Of a DNA stretch of 12,400 nt, positions 7,231 to 12,400 are shown piece after piece. A program made the translations under genes and the position numbers. This DNA comes from Ruminococcaceae bacterium UBA945 (lineage in GTDB: Bacteria > Bacillota > Clostridia > Oscillospirales > Acutalibacteraceae). Under the pieces are notes generated by a model, which ran no database searches, was not told the origin of the DNA, and saw nothing but the letters and a program-made list of their open reading frames with translations. Each line of letters starts with the position of its first letter. The stretch's first letter is position 1. Location of the stretch: assembly GCA_002293315.1 (NCBI GenBank), contig DBCZ01000039.1:1-12400 (forward strand). The letters run 5' to 3'.

Positions 7231-7255
7231 AAGCTGTCACATTTAGTGTGCAATA
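7209..7255 (-). terminator. Long hairpin after rplQ, probable alpha-operon terminator
   Basis: Two 21-base arms (7209-7229 and 7235-7255) flank a 5-base loop. They match at every position except A7224/C7240. That pair becomes a U-G wobble when the minus strand is transcribed, so the minus-strand RNA pairs over the whole 21 bases. It starts 29 bases past the rplQ stop, where an operon terminator is expected. The RNA tail is ATTATTATGG, U-rich but not a clean U-run, so a role as RNA-end stabiliser or as a protein operator for the GNAT gene is also possible. Confidence 0.65.
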
Positions 7256-7284
7256 TAATTTTCTGCAAAGAGCATATATTGTGA

Positions 7285-7626
7285 TCAGATTAGCTCCAAA
7301 ATCGCCATCTCAGCCGCATCTCCGCGGCGCGGGCCGATCCTTACCACGCGCGTGCAGCCGCCGTTTCTGTCGGCATACTTCGGCGCAATTTCGGTAAAGA
7401 GCTTGCTTGTTACGCCCTCCTTGGTGATAAAGCTCAGCGCCAAACGCCTGTTGTGAAGATTATCGTTTTTCGCGATTGTAATCATCTTCTCGGCCATTGA
7501 CTGAACCTCCTTCGCGCGTGTCACGGTCGTCTCTATCTTTCCGTTTTCAAACAGAAATGTCACAAGACCTCTTAACATGGCGGTTCTATGAGCCGTTTCT
7601 CTTCCAAGCTTCCTTGTTCCCGGCAT
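7285..7626 (-). CDS. rplQ: 50S ribosomal protein L17
   Basis: Large-subunit ribosomal protein bL17, 113 residues, near the usual length for bacterial L17. The N-terminus MPGTRKLGRETAHRTAMLR is the classic family signature, and the basic body KIETTVTRAKEVQSMAEKMI follows. The ATG at 7624-7626 gives this standard N-terminus, with GGAG 8 bases upstream. An in-frame GTG three codons earlier is possible, but it would add a non-conserved VNI segment. It is the last gene of the alpha operon, 30 bases after rpoA, and is followed by the long hairpin at 7209-7255. Confidence 0.98.
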   Translation of the reverse strand: MPGTRKLGRETAHRTAMLRGLVTFLFENGKIETTVTRAKEVQSMAEKMITIAKNDNLHNRRLALSFITKEGVTSKLFTEIAPKYADRNGGCTRVVRIGPRRGDAAEMAILELI

Positions 7627-7656
7627 GATATTCACTCCATTCCTTAAAAAATCAAA

Positions 7657-8610
7657 TTATTCGTCGTCATTACGGAGGCCCAGCCCCAGTGAAGCGAGCT
7701 TCCAGACAACCTCCTCCAGCGATTTGCGGCCAAGGTTTCTCACCTTCATCATGTCATCCTCAGACTTATTGATGAGGTCTTCAACCGTGTTGATGCCCGC
7801 ACGCTTCAGACAGTTGAACGAGCGCACGGATAAATCAAGCTCTTCGATCGTCATCTCAAGCACCTTTTCCTTGCTGCCGTCATCCTTTTCAATCATAATC
7901 TCCGTGCTCTTACCTTTATCGGAGAGGTCCACAAAGAGGTTGAGATGGTCTGTCAGAACACGTGCCGCAAGCGAAACCGCTTCCTGGGCGTTGATAACGC
8001 CGTTTGTCCAGACCTCAAGCGTCAGCTTGTCATAGTCTATGCTCTGCCCGACGCGTGTGCTTTCAACGCTGAAGTTAACCTTCAATACAGGCGTGTAGAT
8101 TGAATCCACTGCTATTTCACCGAGAATATCCTCGGCAAATTCCTGCTTGTTGCGCTCGCTGGAAACATAGCCCCTGCCGGAATCTATTGTGATTTCCATG
8201 AAGAGCTTGCCGTCTTCGCCCAGTGTGGCTATGTGCAGCTCGGGGTTCAGAATTTCAACCTCGCTGTCTGTCTTTATATCGCCGGCAGTGATGTCCATCG
8301 GTCCTTCGGCGGAGATTTCCACTGTTTTCGGTCCGTCTCCGTGCATCTTGGCAATTATGCCCTTGATATTGAGCACGATTTCCGTCATATCCTCTTTTAT
8401 TCCGGGGATTGTCGAAAACTCATGCAGAATGCCGTCTACCTTAATCGCCTTTACGGCAACACCAGGCAGACTAGAAAGCAAAACTCTTCTCAGGCTGTTT
8501 CCGAGGGTTGTTCCGAAACCCCTCTCCAGCGGCTCAACAATAAACTTGCCGTATTTTCCGCTCTCGGAGATTTCTTCGATTTCAATCTTCGGTCTTTCTA
8601 TCTCAATCAT
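7657..8610 (-). CDS. rpoA: DNA-directed RNA polymerase subunit alpha
   Basis: Alpha subunit of RNA polymerase, 317 residues, close to the bacterial norm. The N-terminal assembly domain spans about 1-230 and includes GTTLGNSLRRVLLSSLPG at 33-50. A short acidic/basic linker leads to the C-terminal domain (about 248-310). The C-terminal residues that in E. coli contact UP-element DNA are present: R263, N266, C267, G294, K296, S297 and E300 (E. coli R265, N268, C269, G296, K298, S299, E302). The start has AAGGAGGAA a few bases upstream. It lies between rpsD (64-base gap) and rplQ (30-base gap), the normal place in the alpha operon. Confidence 0.99.
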   Translation of the reverse strand: MIEIERPKIEIEEISESGKYGKFIVEPLERGFGTTLGNSLRRVLLSSLPGVAVKAIKVDGILHEFSTIPGIKEDMTEIVLNIKGIIAKMHGDGPKTVEISAEGPMDITAGDIKTDSEVEILNPELHIATLGEDGKLFMEITIDSGRGYVSSERNKQEFAEDILGEIAVDSIYTPVLKVNFSVESTRVGQSIDYDKLTLEVWTNGVINAQEAVSLAARVLTDHLNLFVDLSDKGKSTEIMIEKDDGSKEKVLEMTIEELDLSVRSFNCLKRAGINTVEDLINKSEDDMMKVRNLGRKSLEEVVWKLASLGLGLRNDDE

Positions 8611-8674
8611 CTATTTCCTCCTTATACATATCAGCAAAAACTTAATACGCTTACTCATCCATGTGCATGAGACA

Positions 8675-9301
8675 TTACTTGGAGTACAACTCGACGATGA
8701 GCGTTTCGTCCACCTCTAAATCAATTTCTTCGCGTGTCGGGAAGGCTGAAATCTTCGCCTGAGATGTTCCGTCGTCCACGTCAATCCAGTTGGGCCTCGG
8801 ACGTGAAGCGTTGTTTTCGAGAACCGCCTTGAACTTGGTGTTTGATTTTGAGTTCTCCTTAATCGCGACCACATCGCCCGGCTTCACAAGGTATGACGGG
8901 ATGTCAACCTTTTTGCCGTTCACGGTGAAATGCCCGTGTACGACAAGCTGCCTCGCTTCGGCTCTTGAATTCGCCCAACCGCAGCGATAAGCGATGTTAT
9001 CGAGGCGCGTTTCGAGCAGAATGAGGAGATTGTCACCGGCCTTGCCCTGCATCTTCGTGCCTAGCTCATAATAGCCCTTGAACTGCTTCTCCAAAACGCC
9101 GTAAAAACGCTTTGTCATCTGCTTTGCACGCAGCTGAAGCCCATATTCCGATGTCTTCTTTCTGCCTTGGCCGTGCTGACCTGGGGCATAAGCCCTGCGG
9201 TTCATCGCGCATTTTTCAGAATAGCATCTGTCGCCCTTGAGGAACAGCTTTGTACCCTCTCTGCGGCAGAGCTTGCATACTGCTTCTGTATATCTTGCCA
9301 T
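8675..9301 (-). CDS. rpsD: 30S ribosomal protein S4, zinc-binding form
   Basis: Primary 16S rRNA-binding and assembly protein uS4, 208 residues. The N-terminus MARYTEAVCKLCRREG carries a four-cysteine set, C9, C12, C26 and C31, as in the zinc-binding S4 of Thermus. The E. coli and B. subtilis forms lack most of these cysteines. The S4 RNA-binding domain spans about 98-160, starting ETRLDNIAYRCGWANSRAEARQLVVHGH. The ATG has an AGGAGG site about 10 bases upstream. It lies between rpsK and rpoA; in B. subtilis rpsD is elsewhere. S4 is a known autoregulator in several bacteria, but I see no specific regulatory RNA here. Confidence 0.99.
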   Translation of the reverse strand: MARYTEAVCKLCRREGTKLFLKGDRCYSEKCAMNRRAYAPGQHGQGRKKTSEYGLQLRAKQMTKRFYGVLEKQFKGYYELGTKMQGKAGDNLLILLETRLDNIAYRCGWANSRAEARQLVVHGHFTVNGKKVDIPSYLVKPGDVVAIKENSKSNTKFKAVLENNASRPRPNWIDVDDGTSQAKISAFPTREEIDLEVDETLIVELYSK

Positions 9302-9328
9302 TATTTATTTTCCTCCTAATTCGGTAAA

Positions 9329-9724
9329 CTATATACGTCTTCTCTTCGGAGGACGGCAGCCGTTGTGGGGAATTGGCGTGACGTCCTTAATCATGCTTAC
9401 ATCGAGGCCTGCCGACTGAAGCGCTCTGATCGCCGCCTCACGTCCCGCGCCCGGGCCCTTGACGTATACATCTACCGATTTCATGCCGTGGTCCATTGCG
9501 AGCTTCGCCGCTGTCTCCGCCGCTGACTGCGCCGCAAACGGCGTGGATTTTCTTGAGCCTCTGAAGCCGAGCTCACCCGAGCTTGCCCATGAAACGGCAT
9601 TGCCCTGAACATCCGTGATAGTGACTATCGTGTTATTGAAGGTAGACTGAATATGTGCTGCACCGCGCTCGATATTCTTTTTCTCGCGGCGTCTGCGTGT
9701 GGTTGCTTTTTTCTGTGCTGCCAT
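9329..9724 (-). CDS. rpsK: 30S ribosomal protein S11
   Basis: Small-subunit platform protein uS11, 131 residues, typical length. Recognisable segments are AHIQSTFNNTIVTITD (23-38), SRKSTPFAAQSAAE and the C-terminal PHNGCRPPKRRRI, all highly conserved in the family. The lysine/arginine-rich N-terminal tail is normal. GGGAGG lies about 9 bases before the ATG. It follows rpsM by 17 bases and precedes rpsD by 27 bases, so the three genes are surely cotranscribed. Confidence 0.99.
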   Translation of the reverse strand: MAAQKKATTRRRREKKNIERGAAHIQSTFNNTIVTITDVQGNAVSWASSGELGFRGSRKSTPFAAQSAAETAAKLAMDHGMKSVDVYVKGPGAGREAAIRALQSAGLDVSMIKDVTPIPHNGCRPPKRRRI

Positions 9725-9741
9725 TTAATTATCCCTCCCGA

Positions 9742-10110
9742 TTATTTCTTCTTGTTGGCCATTGTTCTTCTGGGGCCTTTGCGAGTTCTTGCGTTTGTCT
9801 TCGAACGCTGCCCCCTGACGGGAAGACCCTTTCTATGGCGAATGCCGCGATAGCAGCCTATTTCGATGAGCCTCTTTATATCGAACGCAACCTCACGGCG
9901 GAGGTCACCCTCAACCCGGCAGTTTTGGTCGATATAATCTCTGAGCTTACCCTCGTCGTCATGAGAGAGGTCTCTCACGCGGATATCCGGGTCCACACCT
10001 GCTTCAGCGCAGATTTTAGTCGCAGTGCTGCGGCCAATCCCGAAAATATAAGTTAGAGCGATCTCGATTCTCTTGTCTCTCGGCAAGTCAACACCTGATA
10101 TACGAGCCAT
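9742..10110 (-). CDS. rpsM: 30S ribosomal protein S13
   Basis: Small-subunit head protein uS13, 122 residues, which contacts the large subunit and tRNA. It begins MARISGVDLPRDKRIEIALTY, contains the helix-two-turn-helix YIFGIGRSTATKIC and ends in the conserved RHRKGLPVRGQRSKTNARTRKGP segment with a lysine tail. GGAGG lies 8 bases before the ATG. It stands 23 bases after rpmJ, as in most Firmicutes. Confidence 0.99.
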   Translation of the reverse strand: MARISGVDLPRDKRIEIALTYIFGIGRSTATKICAEAGVDPDIRVRDLSHDDEGKLRDYIDQNCRVEGDLRREVAFDIKRLIEIGCYRGIRHRKGLPVRGQRSKTNARTRKGPRRTMANKKK

Positions 10111-10133
10111 ACATTAAACCTCCACTTTCTTTA

Positions 10134-10247
10134 TCAGCCCTGACGCTGTTTATGCTTGGGATTCTCACAGATAACCATGACTCTTCCCTTGCGCTTGATT
10201 ATTTTGCATTTTTCACACATCTTTTTTACAGAAGGTCTCACTTTCAT
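10134..10247 (-). CDS. rpmJ: 50S ribosomal protein L36, zinc-binding form
   Basis: A 37-residue ribosomal protein bL36, MKVRPSVKKMCEKCKIIKRK then GRVMVICENPKHKQRQG. It carries the zinc ligands C11, C14, C27 and H32, so it is the ancestral zinc-binding form and not the cysteine-free paralogue seen under zinc limitation in some bacteria. AGGAGG is 7 bases before the ATG. It lies 61 bases after infA and 23 bases before rpsM. Confidence 0.98.
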   Translation of the reverse strand: MKVRPSVKKMCEKCKIIKRKGRVMVICENPKHKQRQG

Positions 10248-10308
10248 TTCTCTTCCTCCTAAACTGTCGCTTCAATTTCGGCTAACCGAGGAAACCCTCG
10301 CGCGCCTT

Positions 10309-10527
10309 TTACTTCGTCCTCCAGGTTATGCGTCCTTTTGTCAAGTCATACGGAGACATTTCAACAGTCACCTTATCACCGGGAAGGATTCTGATATAGT
10401 TCATTCTCAGCTTTCCGGATATATGTGCTAAAATCGTGTGTCCGTTTTGCAATTCAACCTGAAATGTAGCATTTGGAAGTGCCTCTTTGACAACTCCGGC
10501 TACTTCAATTACGTCATCTTTCGACAT
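10309..10527 (-). CDS. infA: Translation initiation factor IF-1
   Basis: IF-1, 72 residues, the standard length, forming a single S1-type OB fold that occupies the ribosomal A site during initiation. Diagnostic segments are MSKDDVIEVAGVVKEALPNA, FQVELQNGHTILAHISGKLR, and ILPGDKVTVEMSPYDLTKGR. AAGGAGGAA lies just before the ATG. It follows the KOW gene by 35 bases and precedes rpmJ by 61 bases. Within that 61-base gap two very small hairpins occur, at about 10280-10300, with no clear role. Confidence 0.99.
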   Translation of the reverse strand: MSKDDVIEVAGVVKEALPNATFQVELQNGHTILAHISGKLRMNYIRILPGDKVTVEMSPYDLTKGRITWRTK

Positions 10528-10562
10528 AAATTCCTCCTTAAAGGATTATAGCTGCCGCTTCG

Positions 10563-10838
10563 CTAGCTTTCCTCTTCGCCGCCGAGCTCACGAAGAGCCG
10601 TTCTGATGCGCCGGTCATTTTGCAGGTTCTCCTCGTCAAGCACTGTTTTCGTCGCCGCTATATGAAGCAGCTTCTTGCGCTTTGGTTTGGAGAGGCTTCG
10701 GCGTTTTCCGTCGCATACTGTCACATATGGCGGAGAAACCTCCAAAACCACCTGAAAATCGTCTCTGTCATGTCCGGCGATTGATTTTACTACCTGCCCT
10801 CTCACGACAAGGGACTTATAAGCGTTCTCTTTTTTCAT
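10563..10838 (-). CDS. KOW-domain RNA-binding protein (L14e-like)
   Basis: A 91-residue basic protein with one KOW-type SH3-like fold at about 8-60. VVRGQVVKSIAGHDRDDFQVVLEV gives the beta-hairpin with the conserved glycine, and SLSKPKRKKLLHI is a basic strand. The C-terminal 30 residues are acidic and helical. It matches the small proteins placed between map and infA in many Firmicutes (ybzG of B. subtilis occupies this slot). These are annotated as RNA-binding and resemble archaeal/eukaryal L14e. Their function is not established, but the operon suggests ribosome assembly or translation. Its ATG overlaps the map TGA (ATGA), which implies translational coupling. A GAGGTG site lies inside the end of map. 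Confidence 0.88.
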   Translation of the reverse strand: MKKENAYKSLVVRGQVVKSIAGHDRDDFQVVLEVSPPYVTVCDGKRRSLSKPKRKKLLHIAATKTVLDEENLQNDRRIRTALRELGGEEES

Positions 10839-11602
10839 CGCTGCACCTCTCGGCTCGGGTCAGTCAGAATGACCGGGCCGTCGGGTGTGATAGCGACGGT
10901 ATGCTCAAAGTGAGCGGAGAGCTTGCCGTCTCTTGTGGTAATCGTCCAGCCGTCGGGCATATGCCTTATTCCCGCCGAGCCCGCGTTTATCATGGGCTCA
11001 ATCGCGATTACCATGCCGGGAAGCAGGCGTGCGCCTCTCCCCGCCGTGCCGTAATTGGGAATTGATGGGTCTTCGTGCATGTCCGCACCTACTCCGTGTC
11101 CGACGAATTCTCGTACCACCGAGTAATTGCGGGCTTCAACATACCTCTGCACCGCGCTGCCGATGTCGCCCGTGCGGTTTCCCGCGACAGCTGCCTTGAT
11201 TCCTTCATAGAGGCTTTCTTTCGTCACTGTGAGCAGCCTCTGCGCCTCGGCGGAAATGTCTCCGCAGGCGAAGGTGTACGCGTTGTCTCCATGGAAGCCG
11301 TTTAGCTTTGCGCCGATGTCAATGCTTACGATGTCGCCGCTTTTGAGCTTCTCATTTTTTGAAGGTATGCCGTGGATGATCACATTGTTTACAGAAATGC
11401 ATGAATTTGCCGGAAAACCCTGATAATTCAGAAAGCTTGGTGTTGCTCCCTCGCTTGCGATGTATTTCCTTGCGATTTCGTCGATTTCATAGGTTGTGAC
11501 ACCCGGCTCCACCGCTTTCCCCGCAATTTCAAGCGCCCTTGCGGAGATTCTGCCGGCTTCTCTCATCAGAGAGAGTTCACGGCTGGTTTTCATAATTATC
11601 AT
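10835..11602 (-). CDS. map: Methionine aminopeptidase, type I
   Basis: Removes the N-terminal methionine from nascent proteins; 255 residues, the short type Ia form without an extra zinc domain. All five dinuclear-metal ligands are present: D95 and D106 (SIDIGAKLNGFHGD), H169 (FVGHGVG), E202 (IEPM) and E233 (HFEHT). The substrate-site histidines H77 (VIIHGIP) and H176 (MHEDP) are also present. The ATG at 11600-11602 is chosen because AGGAG lies 6 bases upstream. The second ATG, three codons on, would be 15 bases away. It follows adk by 111 bases and overlaps the KOW gene by 4 bases. Confidence 0.98.
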   Translation of the reverse strand: MIIMKTSRELSLMREAGRISARALEIAGKAVEPGVTTYEIDEIARKYIASEGATPSFLNYQGFPANSCISVNNVIIHGIPSKNEKLKSGDIVSIDIGAKLNGFHGDNAYTFACGDISAEAQRLLTVTKESLYEGIKAAVAGNRTGDIGSAVQRYVEARNYSVVREFVGHGVGADMHEDPSIPNYGTAGRGARLLPGMVIAIEPMINAGSAGIRHMPDGWTITTRDGKLSAHFEHTVAITPDGPVILTDPSREVQR

Positions 11603-11678
11603 GGAATTCTCCTAGGCCGGTCTTTGAAGATTTGCGCTGACACAGTGAAAAACATCAGCCCCGAAAAAGCTTAATGCC

Positions 11679-11707
11679 CGGGCAGATTTCATGCCGAAAG
11701 CTGCCCG
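11679..11707 (-). other. Hairpin between adk and map
   Basis: Seven-base arms CGGGCAG (11679-11685) and CTGCCCG (11701-11707) flank a 15-base interval. Inside it TTTC/GAAA can pair after one mismatch, which gives a longer stem in the minus-strand RNA. It begins 6 bases past the adk stop. The next U-run (TTTTT) comes about 10 bases after the stem, too far for a standard terminator. It may partly attenuate or mark RNA processing between adk and map. Confidence 0.4.
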
Positions 11708-11713
11708 ATGCAA

Positions 11714-12358
11714 TTACTGCGCTTCCATCTTTTCGACCGCTTCAAAAACAAGCTTTGTTGTGTCGGCGAGTTCTTCTTGACCCTGCACCTTCAGAAGCTT
11801 ATTCTGCTTACTGTAATAATCCTCAAGCGGCTCCGTCTGCTCATGGTATACCTTGAGACGGTCCAGAACCGTATCGGGGTGGTCATCCTTGCGCTGTATG
11901 AGGGTGCCTGAGCAAGCGTCGCAAACTCCGTCTACCTTCGGCTTTTTATAAAGCAGGTGGTATGACGCGCCGCAGCTTTCGCAGACACGGCGTCCGGACA
12001 TTCTCTTGACAATCTCAGCGTCCGCCACGATTATATCAATCACGCCGTCCAGTGAGACGCCCATTCCGTCCAGAGCCTCGGCCTGTGGGATGGTTCTCGG
12101 GAAGCCGTCAAGGATGAAGCCGTTCTTCGCGTCGTCTTCCTTGAGCCTGTCCTTGATGATGCCAATCAGTATGTCATCGGGAACAAGCCGCCCCGCGTCC
12201 ATAAAGCTTTTGGCCTTCATGCCCATCTCAGTGCCGTTCTTGAGCGCTTCACGGAGAATATTCCCCGTGGAAATTGCCGGGATATTATACTTCTCGCTGA
12301 CGTTCTCAGCCTGAGTACCTTTTCCCGCGCCCGGAGCTCCTAAAAACATCAATTTCAT
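11714..12358 (-). CDS. adk: Adenylate kinase with zinc-type LID
   Basis: Catalyses ATP + AMP to two ADP; 214 residues, normal for the long bacterial form. The P-loop GAPGAGKGT is at 7-15, the AMP-binding segment STGNILREAL at 30-39 and the NGFILDGFPRT motif at 79-89. The LID (about 122-160) carries C126, C129, C146 and C149, the four-cysteine zinc knuckle found in Gram-positive enzymes. An AAAGGAGAG site precedes the ATG. It sits 18 bases after secY, the usual spc-operon position in Firmicutes. Confidence 0.99.
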   Translation of the reverse strand: MKLMFLGAPGAGKGTQAENVSEKYNIPAISTGNILREALKNGTEMGMKAKSFMDAGRLVPDDILIGIIKDRLKEDDAKNGFILDGFPRTIPQAEALDGMGVSLDGVIDIIVADAEIVKRMSGRRVCESCGASYHLLYKKPKVDGVCDACSGTLIQRKDDHPDTVLDRLKVYHEQTEPLEDYYSKQNKLLKVQGQEELADTTKLVFEAVEKMEAQ

Positions 12359-12376
12359 TTTAGCTCTCCTTTATAA

Positions 12377-12400
12377 TCAATCCAAGAATCCCTTGTAGTG
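12377..12400 (-). CDS. secY: C-terminal end of SecY (partial)
   Basis: Seven codons before a TGA read HYKGFLD on the minus strand. The C-terminus of SecY commonly ends RHYKGFL plus one residue, and secY normally precedes adk. The rest lies beyond the right edge of the window. Confidence 0.85.
   Translation of the reverse strand, partial: HYKGFLD

Noticed and set aside
8654..8671. Short inverted repeat CTCAT/ATGAG between rpsD and rpoA
   Set aside because: A 5-base AT-containing stem is too weak to call a terminator or regulatory RNA in the middle of an operon that must be transcribed through.
7625..8719. Plus-strand open frames opposite rpoA and rpsD
   Set aside because: They are antisense shadows of unmistakable rpoA and rpsD coding sequence, with no ribosome binding site or known domain.
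11676..11683. GCCCGGGC palindrome
   Set aside because: It is only 8 bases long and merges with the arm of the adk-map hairpin; it has no independent support as a site.
1..12400. CRISPR arrays, tRNA or rRNA genes, insertion sequences, phage or defence genes
   Set aside because: No regularly spaced direct repeats, cloverleaf signatures, transposase motifs or recognisable defence proteins were seen on either strand.

Overview
The window looks like a chromosomal stretch from an anaerobic Firmicute, most likely class Clostridia. The evidence is a secY-adk-map-KOW-infA-rpmJ-rpsM-rpsK-rpsD-rpoA-rplQ gene order with rpsD inside the cluster, strong AGGAGG-type ribosome binding sites, sigma-A-like promoters, SLH-anchored surface proteins and roughly even GC content. 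The exact family cannot be read from the sequence.

Almost everything is on the minus strand, so transcription runs from right to left. Positions 7285-12400 hold the end of the spc operon and the alpha operon: the last codons of secY, then adenylate kinase, methionine aminopeptidase, a small KOW-domain RNA-binding protein, IF-1, L36, S13, S11, S4, RNA polymerase alpha and L17. Gaps between genes are short (a 4-base overlap at map/KOW, otherwise 17-111 bases). No internal promoter is obvious, and a long hairpin follows rplQ. S4, L36 and adenylate kinase all keep cysteine sets typical of zinc-binding forms.

Positions 1-7284 are accessory. From right to left there is a GNAT acetyltransferase (6398-7138) with its own putative promoter and terminator. 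A 337-base non-coding gap follows, then two tandem, separately promoted, paralogous secreted proteins (3973-6060 and 1757-3883). Each has a signal peptide, a BspA-type leucine-rich repeat region and three C-terminal SLH domains. Next is a cytoplasmic serine hydrolase of the class C beta-lactamase/penicillin-binding-protein-like family (120-1649). The first 73 bases are the tail of a plus-strand gene that converges on a bidirectional terminator.

Two of the predicted starts for the LRR-SLH proteins differ from the longest open frame. One begins at a GTG 83 codons downstream of the longest ATG, and the other at the third codon, both decided by the ribosome binding site and signal peptide. The window is mostly conventional. 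The points most worth a second look are the paired LRR-SLH proteins with parallel loss of SLH motifs, a 12-base element shared in inverted orientation by their promoters, the long palindrome that joins the alpha-operon end to the GNAT promoter, and the archaeal/eukaryal-like KOW protein in the ribosomal operon. I found no clear sign of an undescribed multi-gene system.
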